A stretch of DNA of 64,000 nucleotides from a bacterium (GTDB lineage: Bacteria; Verrucomicrobiota; Verrucomicrobiia; Limisphaerales; UBA11358). Where the stretch lies: contig JAKAFL010000004.1 in NCBI GenBank assembly GCA_021817945.1, positions 1 to 64,000 on the forward strand, read 5' to 3'. Numbering within the stretch: position 1 is the first letter of the stretch; each line of letters begins with the position of its first letter. The notes beneath the pieces are model-generated. The model did not search any database, was not told the DNA's origin, and saw only the letters and a program-made list of their open reading frames with translations. Positions 55,475 to 64,000 of this stretch are shown here, piece by piece. The translations under genes were made by a program, and so were the position numbers.

Positions 55475-56350
55475 TCAGGGTTCCTGGTCCACGGCCATGG
55501 GCCGGACCCAGATATTGCGAAAGGCCACCGAGTTGTTGTGATATTGCAGGGCAATGGGGCCGGTGGAACCCACCGGCGTGTAGGAGCCGGGCACCCTCCA
55601 GTTGGTGTCGCCTCGTATGGCTTGATGGTTTTGAACCACCACCCCATTTTGCAGCACGGTCACATAAGCGGGCGTGAGCAGGTGTCCGGAATCATCAAAG
55701 TGCGGGACGTTAAAAAGAATATCATAGGTCTGCCATTCTCCAGGGGGGCGACAGGCGTTGACGAGAGGCGGGTGTTGTCCATAAATGGCGCCGGTGGCGC
55801 CGTCGGCGTAGGTGGGGTTGTGGTAACAATCCAAAACCTGGATTTCGTAGCGACCCATCAAAAACACCCCGCTGTTGCCCCGATCCTGGCCGTAGCGTCC
55901 GTGCAGGACTGGCTCGCGAAACTCCAGGTGCAATTGCAAATCCCCAAATGACTGGGTGGTCTGGATGTCATCCTTGGCCGATATGGCCACGCCATCCCTC
56001 ACATTCCAGGGCACGGGGCCGCCGGTCTTTTTATCCTGCCATTGAGAAAGGTCATGGCCATCAAACAAAACGACGGCATCGCTTGGTGCCGGGGCTTTTT
56101 CGCTGAATTCACCCGTTTTCACAATCGGGGGCTGCGGACGCGCAGGATCGTGCACATGCCAGAGGCCATCCGGCTGCATGGGCGTGTCTTGAAATCCCTC
56201 GACGCCATTAATGACCGTTTCCTTGATTTTAGGCCTTGGTTCCGGCGCCGCAGGGGTCTGGGCGTGGAGACCTGCCCTGCCTATCAGCAACGCTGCCAGA
56301 ATCAACAGGGCTTGAGAACGCAACATGGGGGTGATGATTGGATATTTCAT
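55475..56350 (-). CDS. DUF1080 (3-keto-disaccharide hydrolase-type) protein, exported
   Basis: A 291-residue exported protein starting at ATG 56350, whose signal region is LLILAALLIGRAGLHAQT. The jelly-roll DUF1080 domain spans about residues 80-290, with VVLFDGHDLSQWQDK, FGDLQLHLEFREP, NSGVFLMGRYEIQVLDCY, CRPPGEWQTYDILFNVP and IALQYHNNSVAFRNIWVRP. Characterised relatives cleave or hydrate 3-keto-glycosides. The start overlaps the stop of the upstream Gfo/Idh gene (ATGA), so the two are coupled, consistent with oxidation of a glycoside at C3 followed by cleavage. Confidence 0.9.
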   Translation of the reverse strand: MKYPIITPMLRSQALLILAALLIGRAGLHAQTPAAPEPRPKIKETVINGVEGFQDTPMQPDGLWHVHDPARPQPPIVKTGEFSEKAPAPSDAVVLFDGHDLSQWQDKKTGGPVPWNVRDGVAISAKDDIQTTQSFGDLQLHLEFREPVLHGRYGQDRGNSGVFLMGRYEIQVLDCYHNPTYADGATGAIYGQHPPLVNACRPPGEWQTYDILFNVPHFDDSGHLLTPAYVTVLQNGVVVQNHQAIRGDTNWRVPGSYTPVGSTGPIALQYHNNSVAFRNIWVRPMAVDQEP

Positions 56351-57519
56351 TGTTTTATGGGCAGTTTTGGAAAAGGAGTCCACTTGGAACGGGATTGGGC
56401 GGAACGCACGGCAGCATCCAAAAAGGCCATGCCATAAACACCATCGTCCACCGTGGGAAAGTCAAATTCACCAGCACCACCCCTGCGCGACTGGGCGCGA
56501 ATGGCTGCGGCGACTTCGGTATAAATATTGGCAAAAGCCTCAATGAAGGCTTCAGGGTGCCCGAAGGGAAGGCGCGAACCGGCTTTGGCTGCGCTGCCCA
56601 AATAGGCGTTGCCACGGCGCAAAATACGCGCAGGCTGGCCCTTGAGGGTGAGCTTCAATTCATTGGGATGCTCCTGGTGCCACGCCAGGGCCCCCAGCGT
56701 GCCATAGACACGGATGTTTAAATTATTCTCCTCCCCGCAGGAAACCTGCGAGCAATGCAGCACACCCCTGGCACCGCCCTGGTATTGAATCAACAGGTTG
56801 GCATCGTCCTCCAGCTTCCTGCCGGGAACAAAAGAGGTGAAGTCGGCGCACAACTTTTCAATCTTCAAACCGGTGATGTACCGGCCCAGGTTTTCTGCAT
56901 GGGTGCCGATATCGCCCAGACAGCAGGAATTGCCAGCCTTTTTGGGATCGCTGCGCCACGCGGCCTGCTTATGGCCCTGCTTTTCAATCCGGTCCAGCAG
57001 CCATCCCTGGGGATATTCCGCGACGATTTTCAGGACGCGACCGATTTTTCCAGACCGGACCCAATCACGCGCCTCCTTAACCATGGGATAGCCCGTGTAA
57101 TTGTGGGTGAGGGCAAAAACCCGCCTGGTTTTCTGCACAATCCGCCTCAGTTCCAAAGCCTCCCTGAGGGAAAGCGTCATGGGCTTGTCGCAGACCACGT
57201 GAAACCCGGATTTCAAAAACAAACCAGCCACCGGCGCATGCAGGAAGTTTGGGGTGACGATGGAGACAAAATCCAGGCGATCTTGTTCGGGCATGGCAGC
57301 CTCGACCCTGGCCATGGTTTCAAAGCTGTCATAGACGCGCCTCGGGTCCAAAAACAGTTTTTCGCCGGTGCGCCTGGAATTTTTCGCGTCGCTTGAGAAA
57401 GCGCCCGCCACAAGTTCCATCTGGCCATCCAGACTGGCAGCCAACCGATGAACGGCCCCGATAAAGGCCCCCTCCCCTCCTCCGATCATGCCGTAACGCA
57501 ATTTGCGATTGGATTTCAT
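56347..57519 (-). CDS. Gfo/Idh/MocA family oxidoreductase, cytoplasmic
   Basis: A 390-residue NAD(P)-dependent oxidoreductase without a signal peptide. Rossmann start LRYGMIGGGEGAFIGAVHR, SIVTPNFLHAPVAGLFLKSGFHVVCDKPMTL (catalytic Lys region) and GNSCCLGDIGTHAENLGRYITGL. This subtype (GGGxGAFIG, CDKP) is frequent in operons for inositol or 3-keto-glucose metabolism. First gene of the operon with DUF1080 and ThuA. The other two enzymes are exported while this one is not, so either it acts on imported sugar or the pathway crosses the membrane. Confidence 0.9.
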   Translation of the reverse strand: MKSNRKLRYGMIGGGEGAFIGAVHRLAASLDGQMELVAGAFSSDAKNSRRTGEKLFLDPRRVYDSFETMARVEAAMPEQDRLDFVSIVTPNFLHAPVAGLFLKSGFHVVCDKPMTLSLREALELRRIVQKTRRVFALTHNYTGYPMVKEARDWVRSGKIGRVLKIVAEYPQGWLLDRIEKQGHKQAAWRSDPKKAGNSCCLGDIGTHAENLGRYITGLKIEKLCADFTSFVPGRKLEDDANLLIQYQGGARGVLHCSQVSCGEENNLNIRVYGTLGALAWHQEHPNELKLTLKGQPARILRRGNAYLGSAAKAGSRLPFGHPEAFIEAFANIYTEVAAAIRAQSRRGGAGEFDFPTVDDGVYGMAFLDAAVRSAQSRSKWTPFPKLPIKQ

Positions 57520-57639
57520 TGAATGGTTTGTGGCGAAAATCTAGGTGATTCCAAAAGGCTGCACAAGCAGGGAATGGCTCCATGAAAAAATTCACGGCGT
57601 GCAGCGCAGAACAAACCGGCGGAAAACATCCGGCAAGCC

Positions 57640-57840
57640 CCTCAGAACCTGTCTGAAAATTGAGAAGGGTGCTGCGGCTTGGGATTTGGGCCATGGGCGG
57701 GGCGGAGCTGTCGGCGCATCCCCGTGCCAGGCTGTAACGACGGCGACAACAAAGCCCAAGGGCAAAAGCGCCGCCGCCCGGAGGGATTTTGCGCCCAAGC
57801 CGGTCTGCGTGTACTTTCAATTTCGCTTTTCGGGTTAAAA
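57640..57840. repeat. Probable dispersed repeat with IS5-like end
   Basis: CCTGTCTGAAAA at 57648-57659 is identical to the 12 bp inside the terminal repeat of the IS at 9288. It is followed by GC-rich sequence of a kind I associate with interspersed, falsely annotated small ORFs in this phylum (the minus-strand frame reads PWPKSQAAAPFSIFRQVL). No second terminus is visible, so this is a solo end or a decayed MITE. Confidence 0.4.
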
Positions 57841-57867
57841 CCGCCATGGAACCCACCGCTTCTTTGT

Positions 57868-57899
57868 CCCTCTCCATCAATCCCCATTGATGGGGAGGG
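57868..57899. repeat. Long hairpin (palindromic repeat)
   Basis: Arms 57868-57881 (CCCTCTCCATCAAT) and 57886-57899 pair over 14 positions with a single mismatch around a CCCC loop. It could be a REP-like dispersed element; it lacks a T-run, so a terminator role is less likely. Confidence 0.6.
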
Positions 57900-57984
57900 C
57901 TGGGAAGGGGTGCCGTTGAGCTTTCGGAAAATGCGATTGTTAATTTATCGCACTGGATGATTGCGAGTTTCCCCTCTCCATAAT

Positions 57985-58015
57985 CCTCTCCCCGCGCTCC
58001 GCTGGCGGGGCGAGG
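57985..58015. repeat. GC-rich imperfect hairpin
   Basis: CCTCTCCCCGC (57985-57995) can pair with GCGGGGCGAGG (58005-58015) with one mismatch, around a 9-nt loop. Together with the hairpin at 57868 it looks like a REP-type unit. Confidence 0.45.
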
Positions 58016-58227
58016 AAACCAGAAGCGTTGGATTGTTGATTGCTCTTGAAAATGGCATCCACCTTCGAATCTCGAAATGATTTAAACTCGAAAATCGAAA
58101 TTCAAAAGGCCAATCTGCCCCAGCACCTTGCCACATCTTGTCCCTTTCCATTTCGCTTTTTCGCTTTCCGGTTCAAATGCCGTATTGATTTGGTCCGCGA
58201 TTTTTGCTGACTTATCCCAAATTCAAA

Positions 58228-61200
58228 ATGAACGACATCCAATCAAAACTCCGCCCCGCAAAACTGCTGGTGGCCAATCGCAGCGAGATCGCCATACGCG
58301 TCTTTCGCGCCGCAACCGAACTGGGACTGCGCACGGTGGCCATTTACGCGGCGGAGGACCGCCTCTCGATTCATCGCTTCAAGGCCGATGAAGCATACGT
58401 GGTGGGAGAGGGAAAGGGACCGGTTGGCGCCTATCTGGACATTCCCAGCATCATCGCGTTGGCCCGGGAAAAGGGGGTGGACATGATCCATCCCGGTTAT
58501 GGTTTTCTGTCTGAAAACGCGGATTTTGCCCAGGCCTGCTCCGATGCTGGAATCACTTTTGTGGGCCCGCGCGTGGATTTATTGAGGAATATGGGGGATA
58601 AAACAGCCGCGCGCGAGCTGGCTCAAAAATCTGGAGTGCCCATTTTGCCCGGCACCGATGAGGCCATAGAGGATCGAAACAAGGCGCTGCGCGTGGCGCG
58701 GGAGATTGGGTTTCCATTGATCATCAAGGCGGCCTTCGGCGGCGGCGGGCGCGGGATGAGGGTGGTGACCAAGGCTGGAGACTTGGGCGCGTTATTGGAT
58801 GAGGCCCGGGGTGAAGCCGGGCGGGCCTTTGGCAATCCGGCTGTCTTTCTGGAGAGGTACATCCCCAAGGCCAAACACATCGAGGTGCAAATCCTGGGCG
58901 ATCGCCATGGCAATGTGGTGCACCTGCACGAGCGCGATTGCTCCGTGCAGCGCAGGCACCAGAAGGTCGTTGAAATCGCCCCCAGCGTGGGCCTGGACCC
59001 CTCCGTGCGGGAGGAACTCTGCAACGCTGCCGTGCGCCTATGCCAGGGCATCCGGTACGACAATGCCGGCACGGTGGAATTTCTCTACGACCAGGATACC
59101 AGCGAGTGGTTTTTCATTGAGATGAACCCGCGCATCCAGGTGGAGCATACCGTTACAGAAGTCATCACCGGCGTGGACCTGGTGCGTTCCCAAATCCTGG
59201 TGGCAAGCGGCCACGCGCTGCACGGACCGGAGGTGGGGATACCGCGGCAGGAGGAAATGCCCCGCAACGGCTATGCCGTGCAATGCCGGATCACGACGGA
59301 GAATCCCGAAAATAAATTCCAGCCCGATTATGGCAGGATTCTCACCTATCGCAGCGCCGGAGGTTTTGGGGTGCGACTGGATGGCGGCATGGGTTATGGC
59401 GGCGCGGTGATCACCCCTTTTTACGATTCCCTTCTGGTGAAACTCACCGTCAGCGCGCCAACCTTTGCGGCCACGCTGCAACGCATGGACCGTGCCTTGC
59501 GCGAATTTCGCATCCGGGGCGTGAAAACCAACATTCCCTTCCTGGAAAACGTCATTCACCATGATGAATTCAGCAGTGGACGAGCCACGACCACATTGAT
59601 TGACACCAGCCCCGAGCTTTTTGAATTCAAGCCCAAACGCGACCGGGCCACCCGGCTGCTGGCCTATCTTGGTGACGTGACAATCAATGGCAACCCGCAG
59701 GTGGGGAATTTCAAGCCCGCCAGGCCTTTTCAGCCGGCCCGCGTGCCTGATCATGACCGCAAGCAGCAGCCACCCAAGGGGACACGCCAGCTCCTGCTGG
59801 AAATGGGCGCCGCCCGTTTCGCCGAGTGGACCCTTCAACAAAACCGTCTGCTGGTGACGGACACCACCATGAGGGACGCCCAACAATCACTTTTTGCCAC
59901 CCGGCTGCGCACCTACGACATGCTGGCGGCGGCTGATGTCGTGGCCAGGCGCATATCCGGTCTTTACAGCCTGGAAATCTGGGGAGGCGCCACCTTTGAC
60001 ACCGCCCTGCGGTTCCTGGTGGAAGACCCATGGCAACGCCTGCGCATCCTGCGCGAGCGAATTCCCAACATTTGCTTTCAAATGCTTTTCAGGGGGGCCA
60101 ATGCGGTGGGATATTCCAATTACCCGGACAACGTGGTGGAGGGATTCGTGAAACATGCGGCGGCAACGGGTGTGGACATCTTCCGGGTGTTTGATTCCCT
60201 GAACTACCTTCCCAACCTGGAACCCGCCATGAATGCCGTGAAAGAAACCCACGCGGTATGCGAGGCGGCCATCTGTTACACCGGAAACATCCTGGATCCG
60301 GCCCGCGACAAATACACCTTGAAATACTATGTGGACCTGGCGCGGAAACTGGAAAAGATGGGCGCGCACATGCTTGCAATCAAGGATATGGCGGGATTAT
60401 GCCAGCCTGCGGCAGCTCATTTGCTGGTGAAAACCCTGAAGAATGAGCTGGGCATACCGGTGCATTTTCACACGCACGACACCAGCGGCATAGCCGCCGC
60501 CAGCGTGCTCTCGGCGGCTGAAGCCGGGGTGGACGTGGTGGACCTGGCCATTGCGCCCATGAGCGGTTCCACCAGCCAGCCCAACCTCAACTCAATCGTG
60601 GCTGCCCTGGAATTCACCAAGCGCAATACCGGCTTGGACCTTCATGCCCTGAATCAACTGGCGGATTATTGGGAACAAGTCCGCACCTTCTATGCGCCCT
60701 TTGACTCAGCGCCCAGGGCCGGAAGCGCGGAAGTTTACCAGCACGAAATGCCCGGGGGCCAGTTCACCAATTTAAAGGAACAAGCCTCGGCAATGGGCCT
60801 TTCACAAAAATGGCCGGAGATCGCCCAAACTTATGCCGAGGTAAACAAACTGTTTGGCGACATCGTCAAGGTGACCCCCAGCAGCAAAGTGGTGGGAGAC
60901 ATGACGATGTTCCTGATCACGCGCGGCATCAAGCCGGCGGACGTGGTCAACCTGGACCCCGGCTCTGTCCCCTTTCCTGAATCCGTGATAGATATGCTCT
61001 CGGGCGGCCTGGGCCAACCCTTGGGAGGCTGGCCTGCCAAATTGCAAAAAGCCGTGCTCGGCAGCCGCAAACCCATCAAAGGCCGCATCGGGGCAGGCTT
61101 GAAACCCATGAACCTCGCAAAAACCGCCGAGGACCTCGCAGCCCGAATCAAACGGGATGTGACCATGGATGATGTTCTCAGCCATCTCATGTATCCGGCT

Positions 61201-61713
61201 GTTTTTGCCGATTTCATCCGCCAGACACGCGAGCACGGGGATTTGTCCGTGCTGCCCACTCCAGCCTTTTTCCATGGCATGAAACCCGGCCAGGAAATCT
61301 CGGTGGAACTGGAGCCGGGCAAAACCTTGTTCATCCGCCTGGTCAACCTGGGTGAGGTGGACGCGGAGGGAAAGCGGGCCGTCATTTTTGAACTCAATGG
61401 CATCACCCGGCAACTGGCCATTGTGGATAAATCGGCCAAGCCCACAACCAAACCGCGAATCAAGGCCAATCCCGCCAATCCAGAGGAGGTGGGAGCCCCC
61501 ATCCCCGGCCTCGTTACCGTCATGGCTGTAAGCGTGGGATCCAAAGTATCCAAAGGCGGCAAGTTGCTCACCCTCGAAGCCATGAAAATGCAAACCACCA
61601 TCTACGCCCCCTGCGACGGCGTCGTCTCCGATGTGGCCGTAAAGGTGAATGACACGGTTGAAACCAAAGACCTTCTGATCAAGCTGCGTCCTGAAAAAGG
61701 CGCCGGTCAATAA
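58228..61713 (+). CDS. pyc: Pyruvate carboxylase
   Basis: A 1161-residue biotin enzyme that carboxylates pyruvate to oxaloacetate to refill the TCA cycle. Domains in order: biotin carboxylase (about 10-460; ATP-grasp AAFGGGGRGMRVV, MNPRIQVEHTVTE), carboxyltransferase (about 550-820; TDTTMRDAQQSLFATR, MLFRGANAVGYSNYPDN, HFHTHDTSGIAAAS) and biotin carrier (1095-1160; TLEAMKMQT with the biotinylated Lys). The ATG at 58228 is preferred to a start eight codons upstream. Length and order are those of the single-chain enzyme. Confidence 0.97.
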   Translation: MNDIQSKLRPAKLLVANRSEIAIRVFRAATELGLRTVAIYAAEDRLSIHRFKADEAYVVGEGKGPVGAYLDIPSIIALAREKGVDMIHPGYGFLSENADFAQACSDAGITFVGPRVDLLRNMGDKTAARELAQKSGVPILPGTDEAIEDRNKALRVAREIGFPLIIKAAFGGGGRGMRVVTKAGDLGALLDEARGEAGRAFGNPAVFLERYIPKAKHIEVQILGDRHGNVVHLHERDCSVQRRHQKVVEIAPSVGLDPSVREELCNAAVRLCQGIRYDNAGTVEFLYDQDTSEWFFIEMNPRIQVEHTVTEVITGVDLVRSQILVASGHALHGPEVGIPRQEEMPRNGYAVQCRITTENPENKFQPDYGRILTYRSAGGFGVRLDGGMGYGGAVITPFYDSLLVKLTVSAPTFAATLQRMDRALREFRIRGVKTNIPFLENVIHHDEFSSGRATTTLIDTSPELFEFKPKRDRATRLLAYLGDVTINGNPQVGNFKPARPFQPARVPDHDRKQQPPKGTRQLLLEMGAARFAEWTLQQNRLLVTDTTMRDAQQSLFATRLRTYDMLAAADVVARRISGLYSLEIWGGATFDTALRFLVEDPWQRLRILRERIPNICFQMLFRGANAVGYSNYPDNVVEGFVKHAAATGVDIFRVFDSLNYLPNLEPAMNAVKETHAVCEAAICYTGNILDPARDKYTLKYYVDLARKLEKMGAHMLAIKDMAGLCQPAAAHLLVKTLKNELGIPVHFHTHDTSGIAAASVLSAAEAGVDVVDLAIAPMSGSTSQPNLNSIVAALEFTKRNTGLDLHALNQLADYWEQVRTFYAPFDSAPRAGSAEVYQHEMPGGQFTNLKEQASAMGLSQKWPEIAQTYAEVNKLFGDIVKVTPSSKVVGDMTMFLITRGIKPADVVNLDPGSVPFPESVIDMLSGGLGQPLGGWPAKLQKAVLGSRKPIKGRIGAGLKPMNLAKTAEDLAARIKRDVTMDDVLSHLMYPAVFADFIRQTREHGDLSVLPTPAFFHGMKPGQEISVELEPGKTLFIRLVNLGEVDAEGKRAVIFELNGITRQLAIVDKSAKPTTKPRIKANPANPEEVGAPIPGLVTVMAVSVGSKVSKGGKLLTLEAMKMQTTIYAPCDGVVSDVAVKVNDTVETKDLLIKLRPEKGAGQ

Positions 61714-62152
61714 GAGCCGGCATGGCAACCTGCAACCCCCTGCCCTCCCTGATTCACTGACCTATTTCCGTCAAAAACTTTTTGCTTCCCATCACAATAT
61801 AAAAGCACGCCAGACCACGGCTGTTGCCTTTGAAGCTTGACGAGGCTTTCGGCCTTTCCGTCAGGCATTTGATGAGGCTTTGCCTGAAGATCATACCTTC
61901 CAAACAGGGCTTGGCTAAGCCGCAGTGCTGTCAAACGCCAGGAGAACCGCCTTTCCATGCTTGATGTCCAAAGCCATCGGCAACCCAATCAAAAGCCGGC
62001 CCGGCCAATAGAGGGTTTTTAATTTTTGATTCATCACCGTTTAATGTCCGGCAGGTCCAATATCACGTATATGAAAATCGTCTGGCGCAGGACCGCCGAG
62101 TGGGCGGGACGGTGACAATCGCCGGGTCAAAATCATCCATAACTGAATCATC
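61714..62152. other. Intergenic region
   Basis: About 439 bp downstream of pyruvate carboxylase. I see no gene, tRNA or obvious terminator; an A/T stretch near 62010-62030 may be promoter DNA for the next gene. Confidence 0.3.
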
Positions 62153-62488
62153 ATGCAAAAAGCCAGTTTAAAGCACAAACCAAGGGAGTCCGTGAGAGAG
62201 AACGGTGGAGGCCATGCCAAATCCGTCCGCGACGTGGATTTTGTCTATGAAACCAGCGGCGCCGAAACAGTGTATTTATGCGGGGACTTCAATGATTGGC
62301 ATCCCACCAGTTTGAGAATGATCGGCAATGCCGAGGAGGGGCTTTGGGAAAAACGACTGACCCTGCCCCCTGGCCGGTACGAGTACAAGTTTTTTGTGGA
62401 CGGAAAATGGATCCATGATCCCGGGGCGCAGCCCACCACACCCAATCCATTTGGCACCTTGAATTCCATCGTGGAGGTGAAACCATGA
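62153..62488 (+). CDS. Free-standing CBM48 / AMPK-type glycogen-binding domain protein
   Basis: A 111-residue soluble protein consisting of little more than an early-set beta-sandwich: DVDFVYETSGAETVYLCGDFNDWHPTSLRMIGN, LWEKRLTLPPGRYEYKFFVDGKWIHDPGAQPTTPNPFGTLNSIVEV. This is the starch/glycogen-binding module of branching enzymes and AMPK beta. Standing alone it may be a regulator or scaffold on glycogen. The basic N-terminal 25 residues are probably disordered. A tiny frame starts in its stop codon. Confidence 0.85.
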   Translation: MQKASLKHKPRESVRENGGGHAKSVRDVDFVYETSGAETVYLCGDFNDWHPTSLRMIGNAEEGLWEKRLTLPPGRYEYKFFVDGKWIHDPGAQPTTPNPFGTLNSIVEVKP

Positions 62489-62679
62489 AAGCGCATTCCC
62501 GATTGGAACTGAGAATGGCCGAGCGTGCCATGATGTTTCACCAAGCCGTGGAACATTTGCATCGTGCTGCCACATACAGCATGGCGCACTCCAACCATTC
62601 CAACCAACCTGGCGCCCGGCGCCCGGCTCTCTCCCAAACCATGGCTCATTCTCAAGCACAAACAGGAAGCCATCATTGA
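62485..62679 (+). CDS. Possible small His-rich protein coupled to the CBM48 gene
   Basis: A 64-residue frame whose ATG overlaps the previous stop (ATGA 62485-62488), which is the only reason to take it seriously. It is rich in His, Ser and Ala (HQAVEHLHRAATYSMAHSNHSN) and has no recognised domain. It may be a chance frame. Confidence 0.3.
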   Translation: MKAHSRLELRMAERAMMFHQAVEHLHRAATYSMAHSNHSNQPGARRPALSQTMAHSQAQTGSHH

Positions 62680-62915
62680 TGGTCCTTCAAGAAAAGCGGG
62701 TCATGAAAGGCGGGAATTCCTGGATTTACCCAAAAGGCCGGATGGAGAACTGCGGTAATGGAGAATGCCCCTCGGGGATGTTTGAATAATGCATAATCAA
62801 GCCGGACAGGCTTTGGCACGAGGAGGCTCGGGGTTTTCATAAACCTGGACCGATTTGCGGAGACACAAAGTTCTTCTGGACAAACCGTGGGCGAGAGTTT
62901 CAAATCAGTGCCTGC

Positions 62916-64000
62916 ATGGCCAAAACAAAGCGAATTGGAATTCTTACCGCAGGCGGAGACAGCCCCGGACTGAACGCAGCCATCCGTGGCGTGGGCAAGA
63001 CGGCGCTGGGCTATTACGGCATGGAAATCGTGGGGTTCCGCGATGGATTTCGCGGTTTGGTGGAAGACCGGAAACTGCGCCTGGACAAGACGACTTTGGC
63101 GGGAATCCTGACGGTGGGCGGGACCATCCTGGGGACCAGCCGCGACAAGCCACACCGCATGGTGATTGACGGGCGCACACGTGACATGACCCGGGTAATC
63201 GCAGAAAATTACGAGAAATACGGCTTGGACGCGCTGGTGTGCCTGGGCGGGGGAGGGACACAAAAGAATGCCCTGAGATTGCAGGAAACCGGCATCAATG
63301 TGATCACCCTTCCCAAAACAATAGACAATGACGTGGCCATGACGGATTGTTCCTTTGGATTTGCCACGGCCATGGACATTGCCACTGAGGCGATTGACCG
63401 GCTGCACAGCACGGCGCACAGCCATCACCGAATCATTGTCGCGGAGGTGATGGGCCACCGCGCGGGGTGGCTGACGTTGGGCGCGGGAATTGCCGGCGGT
63501 GCGGATGTCATTCTCATTCCTGAAATTCCCTATTACGTCGAGAAAGTGGCTGCTGCCATCAAACAACGCAGTCGTCATGGGACGAATTTCAGTATTGTGG
63601 CGGTCGCGGAAGGAGCAATGAGCCAGGAGGATTGGAGGGCGATGCAATCAGCCGAAAAGAAGCTGGACCGCGCCCGGACGTTGCATGACAAAAAAGAGGC
63701 CAAGATGGAGCTGGCGAGCCTCGAGGTGCGACACCAAGGCAACACCATGAGGCTGGCCAAGCAACTGGAAGACCTGACGCAGCTTGAAAGCAGGGTGACC
63801 ATCCTGGGTTATGTACAGAGGGGCGGAACCCCCTGCGCGGCGGATCGCCTGCTGGCGACCCGCCTGGGCAGCGCTTGCGGGGACTTGGTCCATGAAGGGA
63901 TTTTCGGGGTGATGGTGGCGGCCCGGGGCGAAGGCACGGAACCTGTGCCCTTGGAGAAAGTGGCGGGAAAAAGAAAATCCGTTCCACCGGACCATCAATG
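62916..64000 (+). CDS. 6-phosphofructokinase, 3' end cut by the window
   Basis: From ATG 62916 the frame stays open to the window edge (361 codons). It starts [20 protein letters not shown] (nucleotide loop), then [35 protein letters not shown] with the catalytic Asp, MGHRAGWL and [21 protein letters not shown]. It phosphorylates fructose-6-phosphate in glycolysis. GGGGT has Gly where PPi-dependent enzymes have Asp, pointing to ATP use, while PKTIDND carries the Lys common in the PPi-related lineage. Donor is therefore probably ATP but not certain. Confidence 0.93.
   Translation, partial: MAKTKRIGILTAGGDSPGLNAAIRGVGKTALGYYGMEIVGFRDGFRGLVEDRKLRLDKTTLAGILTVGGTILGTSRDKPHRMVIDGRTRDMTRVIAENYEKYGLDALVCLGGGGTQKNALRLQETGINVITLPKTIDNDVAMTDCSFGFATAMDIATEAIDRLHSTAHSHHRIIVAEVMGHRAGWLTLGAGIAGGADVILIPEIPYYVEKVAAAIKQRSRHGTNFSIVAVAEGAMSQEDWRAMQSAEKKLDRARTLHDKKEAKMELASLEVRHQGNTMRLAKQLEDLTQLESRVTILGYVQRGGTPCAADRLLATRLGSACGDLVHEGIFGVMVAARGEGTEPVPLEKVAGKRKSVPPDHQ

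Larger units (their letters stand above)
57520..58227. other. Repeat-rich intergenic region
   Basis: A 708-bp spacer with no believable gene. It contains a probable dispersed repeat (57640-57840) with an IS5-like terminus, a strong hairpin (57868-57899) and a second GC-rich hairpin (57985-58015). The promoters of the divergent Gfo/Idh operon and pyruvate carboxylase must also lie here. Confidence 0.5.

Noticed and set aside
57545-57960. Several 70-180 codon frames on both strands
   Set aside because: They fall in repeat DNA, overlap each other, lack ribosome binding sites and show only low-complexity composition.

Overview
The window most resembles a chromosome of a free-living Verrucomicrobiota, probably the Pedosphaera/Limisphaera side of the phylum. 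This is inferred from gene content: DUF1080, ThuA and Tat-exported Gfo/Idh sugar oxidoreductases, a LamG plus Ig-like surface protein, a glucuronoyl-esterase-like enzyme, a RedB/sensor-kinase cassette, a prepilin peptidase with a soluble insert, and dispersed hairpin repeats between genes. No rRNA operon is present to confirm it. I see one tRNA and no CRISPR array.

Layout. (1) 0-8.6 kb: a PQQ-type sugar dehydrogenase, a translationally coupled RedB/histidine kinase/hybrid kinase cassette, and a secreted CE15-like esterase. (2) 8.6-18.4 kb: a mobile, mosaic island bounded by two degenerate copies of the same tract, with a 12-bp identical core. It holds a small membrane protein, a complete IS5-type element with inverted repeats and a TAA target duplication, decayed genes, a tight four-gene operon (AbiEi antitoxin, AbiEii toxin, a GNAT-PIN-ASCH-like fusion, and a free ASCH protein), an HTH-like protein behind a palindromic promoter, a frameshifted excisionase and a tyrosine recombinase. 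(3) 18.4-23.1 kb: a secreted DUF5666-like protein, a lone receiver, a membrane kinase with an NtrC-type activator, and a CAU tRNA. (4) 23.5-43.6 kb: mostly housekeeping genes. These are a DPP-IV-type peptidase, prepilin peptidase, AroE, a CobA-HemD fusion, two Tat-signal Gfo/Idh proteins, PurM, a ROK kinase, SecA, a PAS/SpoIIE phosphatase, MiaB, a membrane protein and PdxH. (5) 43.9-53.7 kb: envelope functions. These are a DUF481 protein with an in-frame 18-bp tandem repeat, three GT2 glycosyltransferases around a YfhO-like membrane protein, and a LamG/Ig surface protein. (6) 54.1-64 kb: a truncated oxidoreductase remnant, a Gfo/Idh-DUF1080-ThuA operon likely for 3-keto-sugar catabolism, a repeat-rich spacer, pyruvate carboxylase, a free-standing CBM48-type protein and a phosphofructokinase cut by the window edge.

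How it works together. Central carbon enzymes (PFK, pyruvate carboxylase, ROK kinase) and sugar-oxidising, secreted modules suggest a polysaccharide-degrading heterotroph. The most novel part is the island operon at 11.76-15.95 kb. It appends a predicted PIN nuclease carrying a GNAT domain and an ASCH-like domain, plus a second ASCH protein, directly to an AbiE type IV toxin-antitoxin pair. I infer a composite defence or addiction unit. The second most interesting is the RedB/kinase cassette, whose membrane sensor carries several His and acidic residues.
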